DNA from: Lewinellaceae bacterium
GTDB lineage: Bacteria > Bacteroidota > Bacteroidia > Chitinophagales > Saprospiraceae
Reading direction: 5' to 3'
NCBI GenBank assembly: GCA_020636045.1
Contig: JACJYP010000002.1
Span: 186,001-250,000 of the forward strand
Length of the DNA stretch: 64,000 nt
The notes under the pieces are model-generated. The model saw only the letters and a program-made list of their open reading frames with translations. It was not told the DNA's origin and searched no databases. Shown piece after piece: positions 44,501 through 52,869 of the stretch (within the stretch, counting starts at the first letter, position 1; every line of letters starts with the position of its first letter). The translations under genes were made by a program, and so were the position numbers.

Positions 44501-46300
44501 TTACTGACCCTGCCGCCCAACACCTGCGATACGATCATATTCTGGGATGTTCCGGCAGCAACTGACAACTGCTCGACCCCCGATCTGACGACCGATATTC
44601 CTCCGGGTTCTGTATTTCCTGCTGGAGTGACCATCGTTACCTATACCGCTACGGATTTTTCCGGTAACACTTCAACCTGCACGTTCAGCATATCTGCCAT
44701 CGACCAGATCGCGCCGGTACTTAGCGCCTGTCCGCCCAATGTGACGGTCAATGATGCCAGCCCATGCGGCGAAGTCGTCAGTTGGGACCTTCCCACTGCG
44801 ACGGACAATTGTACGCCGGATTCCGCGCTGATCGTGGCCTCCATTCCGCAGTCGGGCAGCCTGTTCTTCAATGGCACGACGGAAGTGGTTTGCTTTGTAC
44901 AGGATGCGAGCGGTAACTACGATTCCTGCACATTCGAAGTGAAGATCGTAGCGACGCAGCAGCCTGGATTTGTAAATGTTCCTGAAGATATTACTGTTGA
45001 AGGTTGCGCGCAAACGCCGGCCAGCTGGAATCCGCCGACACCGGTAGGCTTCTGTGTGGTGGATACGCTGTATTCGAACTACATGCCCGGCGATTCATTC
45101 CCGCTGGGTACGACGGTTGTGTCTTACACGGCCATCGATTCTACCGGCTCGATCACGACCGCTACGTTTGCTGTAACGGTTACGGAAAACGAACCGCCGC
45201 AGATCGACTGCCCGGAAAGCCCGGTCGTGCTCAATGTAGGCGGAGCGATCATTTCCGACCCGGATTTCTTCATCTTTTCCGCCGATACTGTTGCTTCCTG
45301 CGATGGCGTGCGGCTGGAATTCGATATGCCCGCAGCGACGGATAACTGCGGAATTGCATCATTTACACAGATCGGCGGTGGCCTGGCCGGGGGTGTTTTC
45401 CCGATCGGGACCGACACGATCAGTTACGAAGCCATCGACTCCTCGGGCAACACGATGATGTGTTCTGTTGTGATCACCGTGCAGGGCCTGACGCCGCTGA
45501 ATGCGTTCTCCAATCCCGCGCTCGGCTGTGTGAACCAGAGCGTGACTCTTACGGCTGATTCTATTCCCGGCGCCAACTACATATGGAGCGGACCCCAGGG
45601 GCCGTATGCCAACGACAATCAGATCGTAGTAACGGGATTCGGAACGAATACGGAAGGTTTGTACACAGTGTTTGCCGAGGTGAACGGCTGCCCGACACCG
45701 CTGGATTCCGTGACGCTGGAACTGGCGACCGCTCCGGATGCTATTGACGATACGAACATTTTCATCGCGCCCGGCACGACGGATACCTTCAATATTTTGT
45801 CGAATGACGTATTGATACCGTTCTCCGATTTCAGCATCACGCAAGTTGGCGCTCTGGAGGGCCTCACGAGCCTGGGCAACGGCCTGTTCTCCTATGAGTC
45901 GCCGCTGGAAGGCGGCGAGGCTTCGTTCCTCTACGAGGTTTGCTCGAAGTCCTGCCCGAATCTGTGCGATATGGCCCTGGTGACGATCCTGGCGCTCAAT
46001 GTCGAAGATTGCTCGTTCATCCCGAACGTTATTACGCCAAACGGCGACCTGGTGAACGACTGGCTCGAGATCCCGTGTCTGAATTCGGGCATGTACCGCG
46101 ACAACTCGCTTGTCATCTACAATCAGTGGGGCGACAAGGTGTTCGAGGCGACGCCGTACGATAATGATCCGGCCATCGCTTGGCGGGGTACTTTTGACGG
46201 CGAACCCGGCAAGGACCTGCCCGACGGCGTGTACTACTATATTTTCAAGCCCGGACCGAACGAGCCTGTTATCAAGGGTTTTGTAGAAATATTCCGTTAA
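41564..46300 (+). CDS. HYR/cohesin surface protein with type B T9SS CTD
   Basis: A 1,578-residue secreted protein. After a signal peptide (MRNILLILILFASLICAREA...) come three cohesin-like domains (about 24-165, 259-405, 500-642), each with the pattern IGSFQFTLMWDTSRLDY, alternating with HYR modules. About eight further HYR modules follow (642-1305; e.g. VICPADITVDAVANECNANV), then two Ig-like domains and a C-terminal gliding-motility-associated domain (about 1482-1578; FIPNVITPNGDLVNDWLEIP ... GVYYYIFK ... GFVEIFR). This type B CTD depends on a SprF/PorP-like partner, and one is encoded directly downstream. Confidence 0.92.
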   Translation: MRNILLILILFASLICAREASAQTVTLKTDSVSIDCASSDTFLVPIRVFNFNSIGSFQFTLMWDTSRLDYIYTTPLNPVFLGNGIDVGFDTTTFINQGKITFIWTNSNGGTAPDSSVVFSLAFTRTGGPFAPLMFVNSPAVVEVANESGDILPVMLMPGGVQPIDDEAPAITCPADVTVQGNGPTPVNGIAPDSISDNCAPVASVGWSSSGATVADMPDDPDASGANFNVGSSTVTYTATDVGGNTATCSFTVEVELSNTSDTLTIIAANASTSCNQTVSIDITALNFDSLGSLQFSLGWDFSVLQYSSVSNFNPALQLLASDFGTTQTANGLLTFLWTTDAAQGTSLPDGAVLFTINLNVIGTGGANSGIVFGDVPSIREAVSNASGSPEEIPAIWINGTVNVVDDFPPILACPDNVAVDLPNGNVNVMVSGLEPTALQDNCGGTVALNYATTGATTGQGTGNANGTYNPGVTTVTYTATDQAGNTSTCSFTVTVNAAGLLTLMLDTVAVDCQGAGSQIAVNLTVENWDDIVGLQFSVNWDQTVLQFDTVSNDFPGLNLTGGDFNFNTAPNGTFSFFAGGPGSNWPQIPDGGIFFTIYFTVLDPASTSNIGFTGFIEAINSGINTVPVTTIGGFFQPGADMTPPAVICPADITVDAVANECNANVMVPLPTADDPCSGIDSITRTPTGDVFNAGITTVIYTVTDSAGNSATCSMMITVVDNNPPEFLNCPTGVTDVAPGFACETQVTWTPPTAIDACGQTDLTVVSNFTPDSIFPVGQTLVLYTVTDITMNTASCSFLVTVQDTAAPVIVCPSDFTVSPDGSPGCTAVVQFAVTAFDNCDQDVELNGTVASNTVFQPGNTQVMYEAIDDFNNTSSCLFVVTVLDDSIPTVVCPEDIVVTASQDTCGAFPDWTDATATDDCSGVLTPTSTVLSGSFFPVGNTVVTYTAVDDAGNEGTCSFQVTVTEDVPPIILGCPNSLLLTLPPNTCDTIIFWDVPAATDNCSTPDLTTDIPPGSVFPAGVTIVTYTATDFSGNTSTCTFSISAIDQIAPVLSACPPNVTVNDASPCGEVVSWDLPTATDNCTPDSALIVASIPQSGSLFFNGTTEVVCFVQDASGNYDSCTFEVKIVATQQPGFVNVPEDITVEGCAQTPASWNPPTPVGFCVVDTLYSNYMPGDSFPLGTTVVSYTAIDSTGSITTATFAVTVTENEPPQIDCPESPVVLNVGGAIISDPDFFIFSADTVASCDGVRLEFDMPAATDNCGIASFTQIGGGLAGGVFPIGTDTISYEAIDSSGNTMMCSVVITVQGLTPLNAFSNPALGCVNQSVTLTADSIPGANYIWSGPQGPYANDNQIVVTGFGTNTEGLYTVFAEVNGCPTPLDSVTLELATAPDAIDDTNIFIAPGTTDTFNILSNDVLIPFSDFSITQVGALEGLTSLGNGLFSYESPLEGGEASFLYEVCSKSCPNLCDMALVTILALNVEDCSFIPNVITPNGDLVNDWLEIPCLNSGMYRDNSLVIYNQWGDKVFEATPYDNDPAIAWRGTFDGEPGKDLPDGVYYYIFKPGPNEPVIKGFVEIFR

Positions 46301-46414
46301 AACGGGGTTGAATGGTCAGACGGACAGGTGATGCGAAGTTTTGGTATTGTTTTTTCCAACATACGACTTTGGCATCACCTGCTCGTCCGGCCTGAACCTT
46401 CAAACCATATTGCG

Positions 46415-47359
46415 ATGAAAAATCTTTTGACACTTCTCATCATACTTATCGCCGGTGTACAGCTCTCTGCGCAGCAGGATCACCAGTACACACAGTTCAT
46501 GTACAATAAACTGCTGTACAATCCCGCTTATGCCGGCTCCCGCGGAACGCCTACCCTCACCGGAATTTTTCGCAGCCAGTGGGTAGGATTCGACGGAGCG
46601 CCCCAGTCGGGCCTGCTCAGTTTTAACTCGCCTTTCCTGACGCCGCGCGTCGGCGTGGGTGGCACATTGTCATACCTGAAACTGGGCCTTCAACGCGATT
46701 TTCATGCTACGCTGGCGTATTCATACGACCTGGTGGCAATGGAAAACGCCTCCGTTCGCGTGGGGATACAAGGCGCCGTACGCTCGCTCGGCATGGCATT
46801 CGAAGATGCGCAGCCGCTCAATATCGGCGACCCGTCGCTTGATAACCAGCAGATCAGCGATTTCTATGGCAACGTAGGCGCCGGCATTTACGGCGTTTTT
46901 CTCAACCAGTTCTATGTGGGATTTTCGGTGCCGCGCATCTATTCGAACTCTCTGGGCCTGAACTCTGCAAACAACCCGATCTCTGCAAAGGAATACCGCC
47001 ACTTTTACGGCACGGCCGGCGGCATTTTGCCGCTTAGCGATGACATCAACCTGCTGCCTGCAGTGTTGATCAAATACGTGGAGAACGCGCCGATAGATGC
47101 CGATATCAATATCAACCTCGACATCCGTCAGAAAGTGACGGCGGGTATTTCCTACCGCCTCGGCGGCAACGGCGCCGGTGAATCGATCGATCTGCTCGTA
47201 TTCTGGCAGGCGACTCCGCAGGTAGGCGTGGGCGCAGCGTACGATTTCACGCTTTCCGACCTTAAGGATTACAACGGCGGCTCGATCGAACTGCTGATCC
47301 AGGCCGATCTCAAGAAGCCCAGCAAAAAGAACGTGTTCAGCCCCCGATTTTTCCTTTGA
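46415..47359 (+). CDS. PorP/SprF-family outer-membrane protein (type B CTD partner)
   Basis: A 314-residue outer-membrane beta-barrel. It has a signal peptide (MKNLLTLLIILIAGVQLSAQ), then the PorP/SprF signature QYTQFMYNKLLYNPAYAGSR with the conserved NPAYAG, and many short strands ending in the aromatic FSPRFFL. In Flavobacterium, SprF exports and anchors the type B CTD adhesin SprB. Its position 114 bases after the type B HYR gene repeats the sprB-sprF order, so it most likely serves that protein. The ATG at 46415 is the signal-peptide start; the frame is open further upstream. Confidence 0.92.
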   Translation: MKNLLTLLIILIAGVQLSAQQDHQYTQFMYNKLLYNPAYAGSRGTPTLTGIFRSQWVGFDGAPQSGLLSFNSPFLTPRVGVGGTLSYLKLGLQRDFHATLAYSYDLVAMENASVRVGIQGAVRSLGMAFEDAQPLNIGDPSLDNQQISDFYGNVGAGIYGVFLNQFYVGFSVPRIYSNSLGLNSANNPISAKEYRHFYGTAGGILPLSDDINLLPAVLIKYVENAPIDADININLDIRQKVTAGISYRLGGNGAGESIDLLVFWQATPQVGVGAAYDFTLSDLKDYNGGSIELLIQADLKKPSKKNVFSPRFFL

Positions 47360-47446
47360 TGCGCTCAAAACAGCTCATTCCGCCGGGACCTGATCAGGCC
47401 GGCAACAAAAAAGTGTAGTTTTTAATAATCAAATTGCTCAAAAATC

Positions 47447-49753
47447 ATGGGAATCATGAAAGCCCGTAAGCATATCACATTCATCCTCGCTTTTTGCCTG
47501 TCGGCAAACATATTGCCGGCGCAGACGGACACCGAGCCGGTGACCGTACAGGTGAAGAACGAAGCGGCCATCAATACGAAAGGACTTGAATTCAGCCCTA
47601 CGTTTTATGAAGATGGCATTGTGTTCATTTCCACGAACAACGCCGGCCTGAAAAAGCGCACGGATAAAAACAACCAGATGTACACCTCTATTCTGCGTTC
47701 GCGACGCAGTGCCGACGGTGCACTGGCTGTAGCCGAGCCTTTTTCAAAAGAACTCTCTACGCAGTACAACGAAGGGCCGGTTTGTTTTGACCGGACCGCC
47801 GAAACCGTCTATTTCTCGCGCAATATCATCGTGAACGGCAAAGAGAAATACAGCAAGGACGGCAGCCTGATGATGCGTGTGTACGTATCGCACAAGGAAG
47901 GCGAACTGTGGAGTGAGCCGCAGCCGGTTTTTCCGGTAAACGATGAAGGATACGCCGATTGCCACCCGGCGATCAGTATCGACGGCGATAAACTCTTTTT
48001 CTCTTCCAATCGCCCCGGCGGTATCGGCGGCATGGATATCTATGTGTCTTATCGCGTCGGTCAATCGTGGAGCGAGCCGGTCAACCTCGGCGCCGGCGTC
48101 AACTCTTCCGGCAACGAGGCATTTCCGTTCATCCATGCCGACAACACCCTGTACTACGCATCCGATGCGCTCGAAGGCGGCCAGGGTGGACTCGACCTGT
48201 ACTATGTCATTCCCGAAGGCACCCAATGGACGAAGCCGATCAACATGGGGACTCCTTTCAATACCAAAGGCGACGACTTTGGCCTTATCGTAGACCTGAA
48301 CAAGATCAACGGATACTATTCCACGAATGGCAACGGCGGCGCCGGCGGCGACGAGATATTCAGTTTTCATACCGAAAACGGCAATCTCGACGACTACCTG
48401 CTGCAAAACAAGCGCGTCCCCGACAGGGACCTGGATGTGAAGATCGTCGTGACGGACAAGGCCAGCGGAGCGCCTGTCAGCCTGGCTGCCGTGCAACTGC
48501 TCAACTACGACGCCAACAACGTGATCGGCCGCGACGAAGAAGGCAATATGATCACCATCCAGAATGTGGACGGACAGGATATTATGAAGGCCGTGCCGCC
48601 GGATAAGGGCATCAACGGCGAAACGGATTCCAAAGGGCGTTTCCTGACGGAAGTAAAACCCGGCAACTACGTCATCAGCGCTTCCAAAAAAGGGTATCAG
48701 ACCAAGCAGATACGCGTGCAGATGTCGAAACCGGGTAACGAGGTAGCCATCCAGATCGAAAAAGCCCCCACTGCGGGAAAACTCCAGTGGAATCCCTCGG
48801 TATTCAACTACGTAACCAATGCTCCGCTTGCAGGGGCGGTGATGGTGCTGACGAATAAAACCACCAACGAAAAGGACACTGTGATCACGGATGCCAACGG
48901 CATGGTCGATCACTACCTCAACCCGAATACGAAGTACAAACTCGAACTGTACCAGGCCAACCGGCTTGTGGGCAGCACGGAGATCGACACGGAGGGATGG
49001 TTGCCCAACCAACTCACCATGCAAAATATCTCCGTGGCGCCGCTGCTGCCGGGTTCGGTGATCGAATTGCCCAATATCTACTATAACTTCAACGATGCCA
49101 CGCTGCGCCCCGATGCGCGGAAAGACCTCGATCTGCTGGTGGCCCTGATGAAACAACACCCCAGCATCAAGGTGGAACTGGCCAGCCATACGGATTGCAG
49201 GGGCAATGATCAGTACAATCAGCAACTCAGCCAGCGCCGCGCCAATGGCGTGGTCGATTACCTGGAATCGCAGGGGATTACGCGTGCGCGCCTGCGTCCG
49301 GTCGGCTATGGCGAAAGCGAGCCGCGCAACAAATGCCGCGACGGTGTGACCTGCACGGAGCAGGAGCATGCGCGCAATCGCCGCACCGAAGTGCGTATCC
49401 TCGCAGGCGTACAGGGCGCTGCCATGGTCTATGTAGACGGGCAGATCAACAACGGAGGCTCCGATCAGAATAATGTGAACGTTGCTCCGCAGGGAGGAAC
49501 CGTTACAGTCAGCAGCGGTGACAAGGACTCTTATCACGTGGTGGCCGGCTCTTTCCTGATGGAAACGCGCGCCCAAAACCAGTTGTCCACGCTGCACAAA
49601 GCGGGCTATACCAACGCCCAGATCGTGCGCTTTCCCAACTCTACGTATTTTTCCGTCAGCGTCGGGAAATTCAGAACCCGCGGAGAAGCGGATGTGCTGA
49701 AACGCAAACTGGACAGGGATAAGATCGACGCTTTTGTGCGGGCAGTGCAATAG
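47447..49753 (+). CDS. PD40-CRD-OmpA-SPOR envelope protein (PorE-like)
   Basis: A 768-residue periplasmic protein, 87 bases after the sprF-like gene. Order: signal peptide (ending LPAQ), a PD40/WD40-like propeller (about 45-300, with repeats such as KLFFSSNRPGGIGGMDIYVS), carboxypeptidase-regulatory-like domains (about 315-530), an OmpA peptidoglycan-binding domain (about 545-660; SHTDCRGNDQYNQQLSQRRA, ARNRRTEVRIL) and a C-terminal SPOR-like domain (690-768; YHVVAGSFLMETRAQNQ). The layout recalls PorE, which links the T9SS outer-membrane complex to peptidoglycan, but the added SPOR domain is unusual. It probably stabilises the SprF/adhesin unit. Confidence 0.88.
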   Translation: MGIMKARKHITFILAFCLSANILPAQTDTEPVTVQVKNEAAINTKGLEFSPTFYEDGIVFISTNNAGLKKRTDKNNQMYTSILRSRRSADGALAVAEPFSKELSTQYNEGPVCFDRTAETVYFSRNIIVNGKEKYSKDGSLMMRVYVSHKEGELWSEPQPVFPVNDEGYADCHPAISIDGDKLFFSSNRPGGIGGMDIYVSYRVGQSWSEPVNLGAGVNSSGNEAFPFIHADNTLYYASDALEGGQGGLDLYYVIPEGTQWTKPINMGTPFNTKGDDFGLIVDLNKINGYYSTNGNGGAGGDEIFSFHTENGNLDDYLLQNKRVPDRDLDVKIVVTDKASGAPVSLAAVQLLNYDANNVIGRDEEGNMITIQNVDGQDIMKAVPPDKGINGETDSKGRFLTEVKPGNYVISASKKGYQTKQIRVQMSKPGNEVAIQIEKAPTAGKLQWNPSVFNYVTNAPLAGAVMVLTNKTTNEKDTVITDANGMVDHYLNPNTKYKLELYQANRLVGSTEIDTEGWLPNQLTMQNISVAPLLPGSVIELPNIYYNFNDATLRPDARKDLDLLVALMKQHPSIKVELASHTDCRGNDQYNQQLSQRRANGVVDYLESQGITRARLRPVGYGESEPRNKCRDGVTCTEQEHARNRRTEVRILAGVQGAAMVYVDGQINNGGSDQNNVNVAPQGGTVTVSSGDKDSYHVVAGSFLMETRAQNQLSTLHKAGYTNAQIVRFPNSTYFSVSVGKFRTRGEADVLKRKLDRDKIDAFVRAVQ

Positions 49754-49793
49754 AGATAATCGCGCGTGTTCGGCCCAAACCCAAAAGCCTTCT

Positions 49794-49801
49794 TACCTTT
49801 G
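49794..49801 (+). promoter_or_regulatory. -7 box for the ferredoxin gene
   Basis: TACCTTTG, a perfect TAnnTTTG, 55 bases before the ATG at 49857. No good -33 TTG. Confidence 0.55.
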
Positions 49802-49856
49802 CGCCAACTTTCGGAAACGCAGTTTGTTTCAGGAAAAAGCAAAAAAGGATATTGAC

Positions 49857-50204
49857 ATGGCAATAATGATTACTGAAGAATGCATCAATTGTGGTGCATG
49901 TGAGCCGGAATGCCCCAATAACGCGATTTACGAGCCCGGGGTGGAATGGAAAATTTCGGACGGAAACACGGTGAAAGGTTTATACAAACTCGAAGACGGC
50001 AGGGAGGTGGATGCAACGGAAAAGAACGGCCCCGTTTCGGACGACTTTTATTATATCGTGCCTGATAAATGTACCGAGTGCATCGGTTTCCACGAAGAAC
50101 CTCAATGCGCGGCGGTATGCCCGGTGGATTGTTGCGTTCCCGACCCGGATCGCGTGGAGGCGGAAGAAGTATTGCTGGACAAAAAAGCGCGGCTCCATCT
50201 TTGA
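49857..50204 (+). CDS. 2[4Fe-4S] ferredoxin
   Basis: A 115-residue small electron carrier. Two cluster motifs are visible: CINCGACEPECP (CxxCxxCxxxCP) near the N-terminus, and CTECIGFHEEPQCAAVCPVD, whose cysteines are spaced as in the YfhL/Alv-type ferredoxins with a longer loop. An insert of about 40 residues lies between them. It would serve a cytoplasmic redox enzyme; the partner is not adjacent. The ATG at 49857 gives the family start MAIMITEECINCG. It is a single gene with promoter at 49794 and a terminator at 50258. Confidence 0.93.
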   Translation: MAIMITEECINCGACEPECPNNAIYEPGVEWKISDGNTVKGLYKLEDGREVDATEKNGPVSDDFYYIVPDKCTECIGFHEEPQCAAVCPVDCCVPDPDRVEAEEVLLDKKARLHL

Positions 50205-50257
50205 ATTGAGGCCCGCCGTCCGGCTTGCAAACATGTAAAGTTTTCATGGTTCTAATA

Positions 50258-50299
50258 ATTGCCTGCTGTTCCGAAGCCGGAATTAGCGGGCAATTTTTT
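50258..50299 (+). terminator. Bidirectional terminator between ferredoxin and AKR genes
   Basis: ATTGCCTGCT (50258-50267) pairs with AGCGGGCAAT (50285-50294, one G-U pair), with TTCCG/CGGAA inside, followed by six T. The right arm overlaps the end of the convergent AKR gene. Confidence 0.75.
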
Positions 50300-51215
50300 C
50301 GAGGGCCTTCACGGCATCTGCATAGTCGAACGCCTCCAGGTTGCGCATGAAATCAAGCGTTTCATGGAGTTGCGCGACTGAAGAGACCCCGATCAGTATA
50401 CCGCTGATCCGCGGATGAAGTCCTGCGTACACCAGTCCCAGGTGGTTCATGGTTTTAAGCGGCGGGCGTACGAACGCCGTATTCAGTTCCGGTAACAGGG
50501 CGCGTACCTTTTCCAGTTTGTCCGCTACCTTTTCCGGATCTCCACCCCGCGCCAGGAATGTGCTGTCCGGCTCGTATTGCTCTTCCAGTTTTATGCCTCC
50601 GGCATTGATGCCATACGCAAATACACGGTGTGCAGCACTTTCCGCAGAGTCCATCATCGGCGCATACCGGCCGAGGTCTGAATGCAGGATGTTGTGCTTG
50701 AGTTGAATATCGAAAGACAAGTGGAGCGATTCGTTTGCCCGGGCATACGCTTCCGGATGCGCGATGCCCGAAATGCCGGGACGGATGCCGGCCTCTCTCT
50801 GCAGGCGTGCCAGCGATTCCAGTGAAGGGGCGATCTCTGCTTCGGTTGCGCGGTTGTCCCAGTGAAACATGAGGCAGTCGAGATTGCTGTCAAAAAGCCG
50901 GTAGTATTCTTCCCCCATCATGATCACGAAAGAGGGCGATAAATTGATATCCGGCGAGCGCATATTGTCGAGACTGCCGATCTTCACGGTGATGCGCAGG
51001 TCGCGCAAACCGTGCGCCAGCACATATTCGCGCAGTATGCCTTCGGCGGCCCGGAAATCGGCGGGATTCCGGTTGATGGGGTAATTGGTCGCACAATCCA
51101 CGGTGCGCAGGCCGGCGGCCAGCCAGGCGTCCAGTTGCCGGAATGCTTCCTGCCGGCTTACCGTCCAGCCCCATTGTGCCGTGCCGAGTATCAAAGTCGC
51201 TGGTGTCGTTTTCAT
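50283..51215 (-). CDS. Aldo/keto-reductase-like oxidoreductase
   Basis: A 310-residue AKR-fold protein, the third gene of the GT2-MBL-AKR operon. Seen: LILGTAQWGW start, VDCATNYPINRNPADF in place of the usual FDTAxxY, Lys in ITVKIGSLDNM, His in LMFHWDNRA, and a cofactor tail (GILIGVSSVAQLHETLDFM). It resembles the AKR branch found next to sugar or polysaccharide genes. The substrate is unknown. The start overlaps the metallo-beta-lactamase-like stop by ATGA. Confidence 0.85.
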   Translation of the reverse strand: MKTTPATLILGTAQWGWTVSRQEAFRQLDAWLAAGLRTVDCATNYPINRNPADFRAAEGILREYVLAHGLRDLRITVKIGSLDNMRSPDINLSPSFVIMMGEEYYRLFDSNLDCLMFHWDNRATEAEIAPSLESLARLQREAGIRPGISGIAHPEAYARANESLHLSFDIQLKHNILHSDLGRYAPMMDSAESAAHRVFAYGINAGGIKLEEQYEPDSTFLARGGDPEKVADKLEKVRALLPELNTAFVRPPLKTMNHLGLVYAGLHPRISGILIGVSSVAQLHETLDFMRNLEAFDYADAVKALEKIAR

Positions 51216-51925
51216 TTGCCGTTCGTTTCGAGGAGTTGCAGCGTATGAATGAGCAGATCGGTGCCGCCTGCCGACTGGTGTCCGGGCACTACGATCTTTG
51301 CATCGGGAAAGCGGCGCTGTACTGCCTGCAGGGAAAGCGGCCAGGCTTTCAGATCGGCATCTGCGATATTACCCAGGCCCTTTGCGTCCCTGCTTTTTAC
51401 AAAACAGCCGCCAAAAAGGATGCGGGGCTCTTCGAAATAGACAACGATGTTGTCGCTCGTGTGTCCGCTGCCAGGATAAAAGACCTCTGCCCCCAGTTGA
51501 GTGCTTTCGTCGGGCAGAGCGGTGTAATCCGGCAGTTTTTCTCCTTGTTCCCGGAGCAGGCGCGCGCTTCTTTCCGACATGAACAGCGGAATGCCTTTTT
51601 TTGCAAAAAGCGCGATACCGCCGCTGCGGTCGTCGTGGCTGTGCGATACGATCAGGCCCTTTATAGGTTTACGTAAGTGACGTCGCACCCAGCGCAGCAA
51701 TTTTCGAGTAGGTTTTTTACCCCAGCCGGTATCGACGATCAATACGCCGCCGGGCACTTCTGCGATCATGCCGTTGGAAGGGAAAGGAGCATTACCCAGC
51801 ATTTTGTAGCTCGTGTGCATCCAGTATCCCGGACTTATCTCCGTAACGATCAGGTCTCCGTCTTTTTGCGCTGCCAGGGCGCATAGAAAGAACATACAAA
51901 GGACGGAAATGAGTGTTTTTTTCAT
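51212..51925 (-). CDS. Subclass B1-like metallo-beta-lactamase
   Basis: A 237-residue exported MBL-fold protein. The signal peptide is MKKTLISVLCMFFLCALAAQ. The full B1 zinc set is visible: H95-x-H97-x-D99 in SHSHDDRSGG, H155 in PGSGHTSDN, C174 in FGGCFVKS and H216 in VVPGHQ. The B1 substrate residues K177 and N186 (GLGNIADADLKAW) also match. Known B1 enzymes have HFHDD where this has HSHDD. B1 members hydrolyse most beta-lactams in the periplasm, so activity is plausible but unproven. It follows the GT2 gene by 4 bases and overlaps the AKR start by ATGA. Confidence 0.85.
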   Translation of the reverse strand: MKKTLISVLCMFFLCALAAQKDGDLIVTEISPGYWMHTSYKMLGNAPFPSNGMIAEVPGGVLIVDTGWGKKPTRKLLRWVRRHLRKPIKGLIVSHSHDDRSGGIALFAKKGIPLFMSERSARLLREQGEKLPDYTALPDESTQLGAEVFYPGSGHTSDNIVVYFEEPRILFGGCFVKSRDAKGLGNIADADLKAWPLSLQAVQRRFPDAKIVVPGHQSAGGTDLLIHTLQLLETNGK

Positions 51926-51929
51926 ACGT

Positions 51930-52649
51930 TCAGCGCGGTTTGCGTTTTTTCAACGCCGCCATGGCCTCCAGGTATTGCATGGCCAGGCGGGGAATGTTGA
52001 CTTTGCTTTCCGTAGTATCGTCGGTCCATTGTACCGGCAACTCACACAGTCTGAGGCCCCTCCATTCCGCGATGGCAAGCAGTTCCGTGCTGAAAAACCA
52101 ACCGTCTGAAACGGCGCCGCCGTCGATGAGCGATGCCACCAAATCGCGGCGCAGCCACTTAAAGCCGCACATCCCGTCGGAGAAGCGAGTGCCCAGGTAT
52201 GTTTTTAGAATGGTATTGAACGCCCGCGACGTGATCTCGCGGGTCAGGCTGCGTCCGCGTACGCGCGATCTTTTGTGCAGGCGGGTGCCGTACACGAGGT
52301 CGAACCCCTCAGTAGCGATGGCATTGTAAGCCTGTATGAAGTGTTTCAGGTCGGTAGCGAGGTCGAGGTCCATGTAGCCAACGATGTCCGCATTGCTTTG
52401 CATCCATGAGGTTTTCAACGCAAGGCCGACACCCTTTCGGGGTACGCGCAACAGCCGCACTTCCCGGAGCTCGTCGCTCAGCGCTTCCGCGAGATGCGGC
52501 GTGTCGTCGGTGCTGCCGTTGTCGGCGATCACGATGCGCCACTGTTCCGGCTCCTGAAAATGCTGCGAAAGGAAGTGGTGCAGGGTATGTATCTGCCGGT
52601 TGAGTGTTTCTGCTTCGTTGAGGACGGGGATGGTAACTTCGAATGTCAT
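51930..52649 (-). CDS. GT2-family glycosyltransferase (DPM1/DPG-like)
   Basis: A 239-residue soluble glycosyltransferase. It has the GT-A start FEVTIPVLNEAETL, the nucleotide-sugar loop ADNGSTDDTPHLAEAL, the metal DxD in YMDLDLATDL, and a later acceptor-site segment (FSDGMCGFKWLRRDL). It resembles dolichol- or polyprenol-phosphate mannosyl/glucosyltransferases, which load a lipid carrier at the inner membrane, but has no C-terminal TM helices. The ATG at 52649 gives the family start (MTFEVTIPVLNE). It is the first gene of the GT2-MBL-AKR operon; the link between a glycosyltransferase and a beta-lactamase is unexplained. Confidence 0.9.
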   Translation of the reverse strand: MTFEVTIPVLNEAETLNRQIHTLHHFLSQHFQEPEQWRIVIADNGSTDDTPHLAEALSDELREVRLLRVPRKGVGLALKTSWMQSNADIVGYMDLDLATDLKHFIQAYNAIATEGFDLVYGTRLHKRSRVRGRSLTREITSRAFNTILKTYLGTRFSDGMCGFKWLRRDLVASLIDGGAVSDGWFFSTELLAIAEWRGLRLCELPVQWTDDTTESKVNIPRLAMQYLEAMAALKKRKPR

Positions 52650-52869
52650 GAAATGAGTCGTTCGGGCAGCGCCCGCGGGTATTTGGATGCAAAGGAAAAC
52701 CGATTTTTTATAACGCGCCTTATGAGGCTGCAAGCTGAGTCGAAACTACACGCGCATTTTATTTTTATCGGTCGTTTTATATTACTTTGTCCGAAATTCC
52801 CGGATCGTCGCCGACGATTTTGGGAAGGGGGCCGTCGACACCATCAATTTTGAACCGTATCACAACATC

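Noticed and set aside
32696..46300. The cohesin/dockerin-bearing locus as a cellulosome
   Set aside because: No glycoside hydrolase or carbohydrate-binding enzyme lies in the locus; the proteins are adhesin-like.
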